Below, piece after piece: positions 45,839 to 54,821 of a stretch of 64,000 nt of DNA (its first letter is position 1; the number at the start of each line of letters is the position of its first letter). Under the pieces are notes generated by a model. That model saw only the letters and a list, made by a program, of their open reading frames with translations, had not been told where the DNA came from and did not search any database. Position numbers and translations under genes: made by a program. Origin of the DNA: Opitutus sp. (lineage in GTDB: Bacteria > Verrucomicrobiota > Verrucomicrobiae > Opitutales > Opitutaceae); the NCBI GenBank assembly GCA_009695065.1, contig SIBR01000002.1:124001-188000 (forward strand), written 5' to 3'.

Positions 45839-45919
45839 TCGTTCTCGTTCTCTTACTCTTTCTCGTCCTCGACGGGCGATTCGGACAGACGAGAGAACGA
45901 TTACGAGAACGAGAACGAC
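45839..45919. repeat. Inverted repeat between moxR and the DUF58 gene
   Basis: TCGTTCTCGTTCTC at 45839-45852 is perfectly inverted at 45905-45918 (GAGAACGAGAACGA). The similarity extends imperfectly to about 27 bases per arm, around a loop of roughly 50 bases. The right arm includes the unit shared with 4683-4716. It ends two bases from the moxR stop codon, so within the operon transcript it could form a stem that limits read-through or protects RNA ends. That role is inferred. Confidence 0.6.
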
Positions 45920-46882
<963 letters not shown>

Positions 46883-46965
46883 GGATAAAAAGGGGGTGGG
46901 TGAACCGGGAGGTGGTTTGACTCGGCCGTGGCGGATAGGTTTCCGTTTCAACAAAAGCGGCGCGC

Positions 46966-47132
46966 ATGGCTTTACCAATCCAAATCGACGCAAGACTGGC
47001 GGCGGCGGGGGGGTGCACCCGGCCGACGAGGAGGAGCGGTTTGTGCGGGGGACGGGCCCGGGCGGGCAGAAAATCAAGATATTCAAGTCGATTTCCACTG
47101 TTTCTTTTCCGACACCAGTAATCCACCGATGA
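46966..47132 (+). pseudogene. Broken upstream copy of the release-factor-like gene
   Basis: An ATG at 46966 starts MALPIQIDARLAAAG. After a run of seven G (about 47007-47013) the correct reading continues in another frame as GVHPADEEERFVRGTGPGGQKI. It then loses homology (KIFKSISTV...) and stops at TGA 47130-47132. The first half is clearly homologous to the intact neighbour: I-[DE]-A-R-[LF]-A-A-x-G-V, then ERF, then G-[TS]-G-x-G-G-Q-K. It has both a frameshift and a truncation right after GGQK. Its stop overlaps the start of the intact gene by four bases. Confidence 0.72.
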
Positions 47133-47515
47133 ACAAGTCCATTGAAGCCAGATTTGCGGCGCTCGGGGTGCGGACTTCGGATGTGGATGAACGATTCATC
47201 CTCGGCTCGGGTCATGGAGGGCAGAAGCTGCAAAAAACCAGTTCCTGTGTGTGGCTGCGTCATCGTCCCACCGGCGTCGAGACCAGATGCCAGCGGGAGC
47301 GCTCGCAGTCGGCCAACCGGGAGCTGGCCTGGACGGAGCTTTGCGCGAAGTTGGAGGAGCGGAAGCGCGCGGAACTGGCGAAGCACCAGGATGAGCGGGA
47401 GCAAAATCGGCGTCGGAACCGACAAAAACCCCGGGGCCAGAAGATCCGGATGATTCAATCCAAGAAGCATCGTGCAGGCATCAAGGCGCGACGAGGGCGA
47501 CCAGAAACCGACTGA
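47129..47515 (+). CDS. Release-factor-like protein (GGQ domain, ArfB/RF-1 superfamily)
   Basis: A 128-residue protein beginning MNKSIEARFAALGVRTSD. The core is GSGHGGQKLQKTSS with the GGQ motif at about residues 30-32, the loop that reaches the ribosomal peptidyl-transferase centre to hydrolyse peptidyl-tRNA. TGVETRCQRERSQSANRELAW follows as in class I release-factor relatives, and a Lys/Arg-rich tail (RGQKIRMIQSKKHRAG) probably binds rRNA, as in ArfB. There is no stop-codon recognition domain. It therefore looks like a ribosome-rescue factor rather than RF1 or RF2. The Pro of the usual G-S-G-P-G-G-Q is His here. Confidence 0.82.
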   Translation: MNKSIEARFAALGVRTSDVDERFILGSGHGGQKLQKTSSCVWLRHRPTGVETRCQRERSQSANRELAWTELCAKLEERKRAELAKHQDEREQNRRRNRQKPRGQKIRMIQSKKHRAGIKARRGRPETD

Positions 47516-47666
47516 TGGGTTTCTGAGGAATCACATTTGGGCCAGATTTGAATCGCCGCCCTTTAGGTTATGTTCGATTGATGCAGCTTCAATTCCGCTT
47601 GCCGGCGATCCTCTTGGGCTTGCGCCGCGGACAATGTCTCGCGTTCGGCGTAGATCGTGCCGGCGG

Positions 47667-49161
47667 TCACGCTTCGAACGCTGCGCTGTAGGCGACGGCG
47701 TTCCGGCCGGAGATCTTGAGGCGGATATTTTTTCCCTTCAACGCGTCGAGCTTGGCTCCCGACTTCCACCCGATCTCATGGCGCAGGCTGTCGCCGGTGA
47801 TGGGGCACGCAGTCCGCCGCGGTGAAGCCCTCATACTCGCCGCCGTAGCCGGGGCGCTTGATCGCCACGGTAACCTCGCCGGTGCAGACGAAGTTGAGAA
47901 AAAGCCGGCCGCCGGGACAGACGAAGGGCAGGGTGGCAAACGCGCCGTCGTACTCCGTCTGCTGGCCGACGAGGCGATTTTTCCGAAACGTGGCGAACGC
48001 CAGCGCGGGGCGCTGCGCGGGATTGCCGCCGGTGTCCGCCGCGTCGTGCCGGTCGGCGGAGGCGTAGTAGTAATAACGGTAGTCGTCGCCGACGAGAATC
48101 GGCTCGGCCAGCCCGACGTAGGCGCCGCCGCTGTCGCAGGTTCCCGGTGCGCCGGCGGCCAGCAGGTGCGGACGGGACGGCATGCGTCTCCAGTTGAGGT
48201 TGTCGCCGCTTTCGATCAGTTCGACCCACGTCGTCTGCGTGGTGAGGTCGTAGAGATTGAGAAAACCCAGCGTGCGCCCGCCGAGCATGAAGGCGGATTG
48301 GTTGTAGAAATTCGTGCCTGCGTGGTCGCCATGGTCGGGCGTGAAAATCCACTGCGGTTCGCTCCACGTCTTGAAGTCGTCGCTGGGGACTACCAGGCGG
48401 CTGCGATTTTCGCCCTGCCGGTCCTTCAGAAACGCGTGGTAACGGCCCGTGTGCCGGTCCTGCCAGAGCGCCGAGGCATCCTGCGACGGGAGCACCGTGC
48501 CCGTGAACGTCCACTGCCGCCCGTCGGGTGAAACGAAAAGACAACCGCTGCTGAGGTCGCGATTCCGGGTGTCGAGGTGAAATAGCATCAGCTTGTAGCG
48601 GCGCCGGGGATCGCGCTCGTGCAGGTCCTCGATCACCGACGGCGAGTCGTTGTAGTAGGATGCCCAGGTGAGCATGATATTGTTGCCGGGAAACTGCTCT
48701 TTGAAATACCGGTTGAGCGCGGGCCGCCGCCAGACGAGGCCGTCGTCGGACTCCGCGTAGCAGACCACGTAGTGATTTCTTCCCTGCTGCGAATTGGGCT
48801 CAGCACTGCGCCCTCCTAGATTCCGGGAAAGTCGGTGCTGTAGAAAAATTTGAATTTTCCGTCCAACTGCAAACGGATGACGCTGCCCCAGCAGACCCCG
48901 CCTTTCTGCCAGGGCATTTTGGGCGGTCATGACGGGATTCTGCGCCGGCTTTTTCAGCGGTTCATAGCGGTCGTAGCAGTTCCTTCGCTCGGTGATATTG
49001 CCCGGACTGAACAGGACTTCGCGCAGCATCCCGGGGGCCGCGGGCTTGATGCCCGGGGCCGGGAGGTGTCTTCCGACGCGGTCAGCGCGCGGGTTGCCAG
49101 CGGCGAGGCGACCGGCGCGCAGGGAGGCGTGATGAAGAAACGCGCGGCGGGTGGGCTTCAT
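47667..49161 (-). pseudogene. Frameshifted exported beta-propeller glycosidase-like protein (GH32/43-like)
   Basis: The ATG at 49161 begins an RR-type leader (KPTRRAFLHHASL). Recognisable parts lie in more than one frame. After PLKKPAQNPVM the reading continues in another frame as MPWQKGGVCWGSVIRL with KFKFFYSTDFPGI (48816-48917), ends at a TAG, then returns to the first frame at NHYVVCYAESDDGLVW. The long middle is intact (SVIEDLHERDPRRRYKLML; SPDGRQWTF; WQDRHTGRYHAFLKD; SDDFKTWSEP). A one-base expansion of a C run near 47800 throws out the end, which continues as CPITGDSLRHEIGW to SAAFEA. The leader may hold another shift. The blades resemble five-bladed propeller hydrolases; substrate unknown. 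Confidence 0.72.
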
Positions 49162-49184
49162 GGTCGGGGAATAATTCCGGCGGC

Positions 49185-51359
49185 TCAATTCCCCGGGTGA
49201 TAGGTCCGGGCGGCGTGGCGCTCGATGTCCTCGCGGTAGTAGAGCACGTCCTTGAACTGCACTTTCGCATATCGCTCCGCCTGGTCGTTGAAGTGCGGCG
49301 AGGCGGGATCGCCGCTTTCGCCGCCGGCGAGAATGCTCTTCGCCTTCACGCGCGGGCCGAATTCCACCACGGCCACGAAGCTGTTGCCCGAGGCGCCGTA
49401 GATTTTCTTCGTCTGGGCGGCGCCGGCGGCCGGGCCGAACGACGCGAGCGATCCCCACGTGCCCGACGCAAACGCAATGGGCAGGCTTGGCCGGTCGTCG
49501 TCGAACACGCCCTCGACTTCGCCCGTGAGCCGTTGAAAGCGGTTGATGTCGCCCCAAGGGGTTTTCCACGTGCCGAAGTCGTGTTGCAGTCTGTCCGAGG
49601 CCCGGGCGAGCGCGGCGAGGCTTTCCGCCGCCGTGGTGCCGCTGGCCATGTAGTCGAGCACCTGCACGCCCTTGAGCCGCGCCGGTTCGTTCGACTGCGA
49701 CATCAACGCCTGCGCCCAGTAAATTGCGAGCGCGGTCGGCACGGAGCCGACCGAAGTGCGCAGATCCCAGCCGCGCAGCACGCCGATCTGCTCCGCCAGC
49801 CGCATTTTCAGGGGATCGCCCGTCGGCGTTTCGTCGCAGGCTTTCAGCAGCGCGGGGATGAGGGATTCGAAGGCGATGAGGTAGGAATCGTAGGCGAGGG
49901 AGATCAGCCCATCGAGGGTGAGCGACTGGCTGGCGGAGAGGACGCGCACGGCGTTGAGGCCGCGGGGGTTTTCGGGCCGGCTCCACATGTAGGCGGGATA
50001 GTCCTGCCGGCGCGGGCTGTCGGGCCCGGCGGCGGCAAACGGCCAGTTGTTGGTGTTCTGGATCCAGCCGCTCTTCGGATTGAACAGCGTGATCGTCTCC
50101 TCCACCGCGTGCAGGCCCTTCCATTCCGTCGCCGGGTTGCTGCCGTCCACCGGATTGGTCCAGTCGAAACGCGGATCGCGGATGGGGATGAAATTGCCGT
50201 GGAAGTAGGCGATGTTGCCGTCGGCGTCGGCGTAGATGGTGTTGTTGGAGGAATTGGCCCGCAGCTCCATGGCGCGGAAATACTCCGCGTAGTTTTTCGC
50301 CTTGGTGCGCTGAAACGACTGGGAGAGCGCGCGTTCCGGCTCCTGCATCAGGCGCACGGCGATCCACTTTCCGCCGGCGGCGCGCACGATGGGGCCGTGA
50401 TGGCTGGCGTAGACGGTGAAGGTTTTCTCCACCAGCGTGTCGCCGCGCTTGTACGGCACGACGATCGTGCGCGCGGTGAGCGGGCGCTCGCCGTCACCAT
50501 ATTTATAGACATAGGCGCCGGGCCGGCCGGTCACGGTTTCCAAGTATTCGTCGACCGCGTCGCCGCCGAAAGAGGTGTGCATCCAGCCGGCCCGGTCGCT
50601 GAATCCCTGGTAGACGAAGAACTGTCCCCACGTGACGGCGCCGTAGGCATTGAGGCCGGCCTCGCTGACGACGTGCACCTCCGGGCGGAAATAAAACGAC
50701 GTGTGCGGGTTGATCAGCAGCATCGCGTGGCCGGCGGCGTTGCGTGCCGGGGCGATGGCGAAACCGTTCGAGCCGCCGGGCTCGGGTGGCAGGGCGGGGC
50801 GGTCGGTACGGGCGAGTGAAGGCGTGGTCTTGCCGTAGAATTTCTCCAATTCGGTCAGCGAGATCGACTCGATGTCGCCGCCGATGCTGCCCTCGCTGAA
50901 GGTGAGGGCCATCCACGGTTCGAAGCGGGTGATGAGCTTCGGCTTCACGGCGGGATGCGTGTGCAGATAAAAATTCAAGCCGTCGGCAAACGCGTCCATC
51001 AGCGCGCGTAGCCACGCAGGGCACGCAGCGTATTTCGCCCGGATCGCCGCGGGGTCGATGAAGAGCTTCATGCGCAGATCGCGGTAGATTTCCGCCTCGC
51101 CCTTGATCTCGGCCAGCCGGCCCATGGCGTTGACGTAGTTGAGCTCGATCCGGTTGAAATCGTCCTCGGCCTGCGCGTAGAGCAGGCCGAAGACCGCGTC
51201 GGCGTCGGTCTTGCCGAAGACGTGGGGAATGCCCCACGAGTCCCGGATGAGCGTGACGTGGCGGGCGTGTTCCTGCCAGCGGTCGAGGTCGGCGGCCGGG
51301 GCGGGACGGGGGAAAACAAGCGCGCACAGCAGGGCCAGGATGAGCGGGGTGGGTTTCAT
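49185..51359 (-). CDS. Penicillin acylase-family N-terminal nucleophile hydrolase
   Basis: A 724-residue exported protein; the ATG at 51359 opens a signal peptide (KPTPLILALLCALVFPRPAPA). The alpha-chain region has RDSWGIPHVFGKTDADAVFGLLYAQAEDD in pieces. The self-cleavage site is EPGGSNGFAIAP, giving catalytic Ser197 at the beta-chain N-terminus. Later motifs are NPHTSFYFRPE and WQNT-like IQNTNNWPF. These enzymes mature by autocatalytic cleavage and hydrolyse amide bonds of acylated amines, including N-acyl homoserine lactones in some members. All key residues I can check are present. It lies 23 bases upstream of the frameshifted propeller gene. Confidence 0.9.
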   Translation of the reverse strand: MKPTPLILALLCALVFPRPAPAADLDRWQEHARHVTLIRDSWGIPHVFGKTDADAVFGLLYAQAEDDFNRIELNYVNAMGRLAEIKGEAEIYRDLRMKLFIDPAAIRAKYAACPAWLRALMDAFADGLNFYLHTHPAVKPKLITRFEPWMALTFSEGSIGGDIESISLTELEKFYGKTTPSLARTDRPALPPEPGGSNGFAIAPARNAAGHAMLLINPHTSFYFRPEVHVVSEAGLNAYGAVTWGQFFVYQGFSDRAGWMHTSFGGDAVDEYLETVTGRPGAYVYKYGDGERPLTARTIVVPYKRGDTLVEKTFTVYASHHGPIVRAAGGKWIAVRLMQEPERALSQSFQRTKAKNYAEYFRAMELRANSSNNTIYADADGNIAYFHGNFIPIRDPRFDWTNPVDGSNPATEWKGLHAVEETITLFNPKSGWIQNTNNWPFAAAGPDSPRRQDYPAYMWSRPENPRGLNAVRVLSASQSLTLDGLISLAYDSYLIAFESLIPALLKACDETPTGDPLKMRLAEQIGVLRGWDLRTSVGSVPTALAIYWAQALMSQSNEPARLKGVQVLDYMASGTTAAESLAALARASDRLQHDFGTWKTPWGDINRFQRLTGEVEGVFDDDRPSLPIAFASGTWGSLASFGPAAGAAQTKKIYGASGNSFVAVVEFGPRVKAKSILAGGESGDPASPHFNDQAERYAKVQFKDVLYYREDIERHAARTYHPGN

Positions 51360-51503
51360 CGGAGTGGGGACCACGACGGTTCGAAAACGGCGCCGAGGCA
51401 ATCGGGATTCGGTCGGGTGGGGGTGGGTTGGCTGGATGTGGGATGCGTGAGACGCCATGTGGTCAGACGAATCGGACGCGCCGCCCCCGCGCGGAGAACC
51501 GGC

Positions 51504-52325
51504 TCAGATCATCGCCACTTTGTCGCCGACGCGGAGCACGCCCGTTTTCGTCTCGTGGATCAGATTCTGGCCGAAATTGACGTCGGTGGGATCCGCGGTG
51601 TCGCGGCGGTAGGCGGCAAGCGTGCGGAGCGGTTCGCGGTCGCGGAGGGCCGTGAGTTGGTCGGTGGTCGTGACGACACAGCGTGCGCATGGGCCGCCGG
51701 CGCGAAACGTGATTTCGCCAATGCGGAAACTCGGCCACTTGTCCTCGGCAAAAGCCGGGCAGCCGGCGACGACGAGGTTGGGCCGGAAGCGATCCATCGG
51801 CAGAGCGTCCCCGCCCAGCGCGATCAGGCGATCGTTGAGGTCGGCGAGGGAGGCTTCGCTTACGACAAGAAACGGGTAGGCGTCGGCGAAACTCACCCGG
51901 TCGCCCGGGCGGGCCTTGCCGGGTTTGGGGACTGGGCGGGAAAATTTCCCGCCGATGCGCACGAGCCGGCATCTTAAGGCGAGGAAATCGCCGAGCCACG
52001 CGGCCACGCCGTCACCGCAATCCTCGACCGTGAGACCTTCGCTCCTCCACACGAAGACCTGGCGCAGCGGTGCACCGGGATCGGCGGCGCGGGGGACGTG
52101 GATGGCGCCGACCCCCGGGACGCTCAGCGTGAGCGTGGCGGCATCGAGCGACGTTTCGACGAGGGCCATCCGCGGCAGGGTGCGCTGCGTGAGGAAACGG
52201 CCATTTTCGTCCACCACCATGAAGCGCCGGTCGCCGACCAAGCCGAGTGCATCGACGTCGGCGGTCGTAACGGCGCAGCCGCGGAGCGATTTCACGGGAT
52301 GGATGAACAGGCCTGAGAGATGCAT
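51504..52325 (-). CDS. MOSC-domain protein (YcbX/mARC-like)
   Basis: A 273-residue protein; the ATG at 52325 begins the typical MOSC_N start (LSGLFIHPVKSLRG). It continues with GDRRFMVVDENGRFLTQR, then the MOSC beta-barrel: DRFRPNLVVAG, FRIGEITFRAGGPCARCVVTT and FGQNLIH. The conserved Cys in GPCARC (about residue 213) is the likely molybdenum ligand. YcbX-type proteins reduce N-hydroxylated compounds using molybdenum cofactor, which links it to the mog gene at 3127-3654 by pathway, not by position. The flanking gaps hold nothing recognisable. Confidence 0.88.
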   Translation of the reverse strand: MHLSGLFIHPVKSLRGCAVTTADVDALGLVGDRRFMVVDENGRFLTQRTLPRMALVETSLDAATLTLSVPGVGAIHVPRAADPGAPLRQVFVWRSEGLTVEDCGDGVAAWLGDFLALRCRLVRIGGKFSRPVPKPGKARPGDRVSFADAYPFLVVSEASLADLNDRLIALGGDALPMDRFRPNLVVAGCPAFAEDKWPSFRIGEITFRAGGPCARCVVTTTDQLTALRDREPLRTLAAYRRDTADPTDVNFGQNLIHETKTGVLRVGDKVAMI

Positions 52326-52537
52326 CACGAACGGGGGTGAAGGAGGCGGGCGAATTGTCCGATGCCCGCTCGTCCGGTGCGACATCGCGTTCTTGGTGGC
52401 GACTGCCCTCGCGGTGCGGGTCGTCCGGATCTCTGGCAATTTTCGCCGCGGGGAGAAAATTGGAACAGGCCTGCCCCCGCCAAGTCTGCCCGCGAGCGCT
52501 AGCCCGGCGGGACAGGTGGTGGGACGGATCGGGCGTT

Positions 52538-53461
52538 TCAGGTCTTGGCGAGCAGCCGGCGGGCGTTGCCGGAGGCGACGGCCTGGAGTTGCGCGGGGGT
52601 CAGGGCCGATTCCTTGAGCTTCATCACCGGCGACTCGACCGAGAACAACGGCGCGTGCGAACCGAAGAGCAATTGGTTCACGGCGGCTGGCGTGTCGTGG
52701 AAGAGGTCGCCGATGGCCTCGGATCCCTCCAGCCACGAGATGTCGAAATAAACGCGGCCGGTCTCGGCCAGTCGCTTCATCAAGTCGCCGCGCATGCCGC
52801 GTCCCGAGTTTAGCACGACGAGCTTCAACGCGGGGATCGCGCGAACCAGCTCGAGGAGATGAGTCGTGTTGACGGGCGGCGCCGCCACCAACGGGTGCTG
52901 CGTGCGCTCGTCTTCCATGATCACCGCGAGCTGAACCACGAGACCCCGCTCGGCGGCCAGTTCGAGCAGCCGCTTGCAGCGCGGGTCGATCAGTTGGTAG
53001 CCGTGGAAACCGGGGTGCAGGCGGATGCCCGGCATCTTGTGCTCCTCGTGGCAGCGCCGGATGTCTTCCTCCCAGACCGTCCAGGCAGGATTGATGGAGC
53101 CAAAGGGAACGAGGAGGCCGGCGCCGTTGTTCCGGCAGCTTTCGGCGAGCCGGGCGTTGACGGAGGCGAGGTCCTTGTGGAGCAGGCCATCGAAGCTGCC
53201 GGCCCAAGCCTGAACGACGCCCTGACTCCGGAGTTTATCCAGAAGATGGGAGGTCTTGTCGCGGAGGAGGCTGCGGAAGGGCCAGCGCTCAAGATTGACG
53301 TTCACGTCGACCATGCCGCCGGGAACGGCGAGGGCGGGCTGGGCTCCGCGCACCGGCTGCGTGGCAAGCGGAGCGGCAAGTCCCAGGGCCGCGGCCGCGC
53401 CGATCGAGCTCTTGAGGAAATCCCGCCGGTCGAGGGCGGTGGGGGAAGTTTCGTTTTTCAT
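52538..53461 (-). CDS. Exported amidohydrolase-like protein lacking the HxH motif
   Basis: A 307-residue protein with an RR leader (LDRRDFLKSSIGAAAALGLAAPL). The barrel start reads GGMVDVNVNLERWPFR, so the metal-binding His-x-His of the superfamily is Asn-Val-Asn. GIRLHPGFHGY and LFGSHAPLFSVES follow, the latter replacing the catalytic Asp of F-G-S-D by His. It is therefore either metal-free, differently liganded or non-catalytic. It overlaps the intact amidohydrolase gene upstream by four bases (ATGA), suggesting the two proteins are made together and perhaps pair. Confidence 0.8.
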   Translation of the reverse strand: MKNETSPTALDRRDFLKSSIGAAAALGLAAPLATQPVRGAQPALAVPGGMVDVNVNLERWPFRSLLRDKTSHLLDKLRSQGVVQAWAGSFDGLLHKDLASVNARLAESCRNNGAGLLVPFGSINPAWTVWEEDIRRCHEEHKMPGIRLHPGFHGYQLIDPRCKRLLELAAERGLVVQLAVIMEDERTQHPLVAAPPVNTTHLLELVRAIPALKLVVLNSGRGMRGDLMKRLAETGRVYFDISWLEGSEAIGDLFHDTPAAVNQLLFGSHAPLFSVESPVMKLKESALTPAQLQAVASGNARRLLAKT

Positions 53462-54264
53462 AGCGTCAGGCCCTTCTTCTTGAAGATCGGTGCAACGAGG
53501 CGGCGGAGGTTGCCGCCGAGGATCAATTCCTTGTCGGCATCGCTGATGTCCGCGCCCATGACCTTGGCGAGCTGCGAAGCGAGGCTGCGGCCCGGCAAGT
53601 CACTGCCGAAGATCACCCGGTTGGCGCCGCCTTCGCGCACGGCCATTTCCACGAATCCGTCGGTGGGAAAACTCCCCGAAACCTCGATCATCACATTGGG
53701 GATGGCACTGACGCTGCGGATGCCCAGCTCCCAATCGCCACCCACGTGGATACAAACGAGAGGAACGTTGGGATGCCGGCGGGCCATGATGGCGAAGTCG
53801 TCGGGGTGCGATTCACCGGGGGAATTCGCGCCACCGGCGACACGCGGCGTGCCGCCCACTTTGATCCAGGTGTGCTGGACGATCAGGGCCTGGTAGGCGG
53901 CGGCACGCGTGATGATCGGATCGAGCCGCGGGTCGCTGCAGCGCACGGCGGTCCAGATCTTCACGCCGACCATCGGGCCGTTGACGACGCAGCGCTCGAA
54001 CTCCGCGAGGCTCTCGGCGGTGTGCTTGGGGTTGACGTAAACGAGTCCGAAGATGCGGCTGGGATCGACCTTCAAGGCCTCGAGCACTTCGTCGTTCTGC
54101 TGGCGCAGCACCTCGGGCGAGGGATCGCTGTTAAACGTCTGGCCCATGTGGAGGAAGAGCCGCTCGACGCCGAGGCGATCGGCGGACCGCAACAATTTTT
54201 CCGCCCGTTGGCGCGGGGGGCCGGAAGCTCCGGCCAGATGCGTGTGCATGTCCCAGATTCTCAT
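53458..54264 (-). CDS. Amidohydrolase (Amidohydro_2), intact metal site
   Basis: A 268-residue protein with the ATG at 54264 giving MRIWDMHTHLAG, so HTH is at residues 7-9 and no signal peptide precedes it. An upstream in-frame start is possible but adds only polar residues. LGVERLFLHMG, GPMVGVKIWTAVR, ALIVQHTW, NVPLVCIHVGGDWE and VIFGSDLPGRS complete the superfamily pattern. Its end overlaps the start of the HxH-less gene by four bases. The upstream neighbour on the same strand (TIGR03067 protein) is separated by 170 bases with nothing evident. Substrate unknown; decarboxylation or lactone hydrolysis is typical. Confidence 0.85.
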   Translation of the reverse strand: MRIWDMHTHLAGASGPPRQRAEKLLRSADRLGVERLFLHMGQTFNSDPSPEVLRQQNDEVLEALKVDPSRIFGLVYVNPKHTAESLAEFERCVVNGPMVGVKIWTAVRCSDPRLDPIITRAAAYQALIVQHTWIKVGGTPRVAGGANSPGESHPDDFAIMARRHPNVPLVCIHVGGDWELGIRSVSAIPNVMIEVSGSFPTDGFVEMAVREGGANRVIFGSDLPGRSLASQLAKVMGADISDADKELILGGNLRRLVAPIFKKKGLTL

Positions 54265-54434
54265 GTAATTTTGCGTTCGTCTTTTTCCGGAGGGGTCGAT
54301 CCGCAAGGGGCGCGGTCAGGCGGCCGGAATAGCGACGGAGAAAAAATCCCGAAATTTTTGCCCGCTGTCCACTGGGATTTGACGCCCCCATCGACACTTT
54401 CGTGCGGACTGGGGCGCCGGGGAGCGGCGGCAAT

Positions 54435-54821
54435 TCAGGGCCGGGCCCGCCGGTAGGTCGCGAGGTAGCGCCGGTTGCCCGGGGCAGTTGCGTAAGCCGT
54501 GGGTGCGGTGCCATCGAGACCGTAGCAGACGCGCAACCGGTCGCCCACGAGCTGGTAGATGCCGGGAATCAAGCGCCCGGCATTGGGGCCGGAGTCACCC
54601 TTGAGCGTGATCGTTCGCGCGTCGGTCTGGCCAGCGAGTTCATAGGTGCCGCGATCCATCGCCTCACCGTCGAAAATCACCGCATAGCTGGTGGCGTCGA
54701 ACAGGATCACGGTTTTTTGTGCGACCAGTTCGGGCGCCGCTTCGCCTTCGAGTTCCGCCCGGATCATCGTCCACGAGCCGGCGAGGGCGGCTGGATCGGG
54801 GAAAGCTTCGTTCCGGGTCAT
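54435..54821 (-). CDS. TIGR03067-type lipocalin-like protein
   Basis: A 128-residue protein without a signal peptide. It has LAGSWTMIRAELEGEAAPE at the start, YAVIFDGEAMDRGTYELAG in the middle, TITLKGDSGPNAGRLIPGIYQLVGDRLRVCYGL, and a final YLATYRRA. This order (G-x-W start, D-x-G-x-Y strand, pGIYxLxGDxLxxCY) matches the TIGR03067 family that is abundant in Planctomycetota and Verrucomicrobiota. It is probably a small beta-barrel with unknown ligand. It overlaps rmuC by four bases and is translated after it. Confidence 0.75.
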   Translation of the reverse strand: MTRNEAFPDPAALAGSWTMIRAELEGEAAPELVAQKTVILFDATSYAVIFDGEAMDRGTYELAGQTDARTITLKGDSGPNAGRLIPGIYQLVGDRLRVCYGLDGTAPTAYATAPGNRRYLATYRRARP

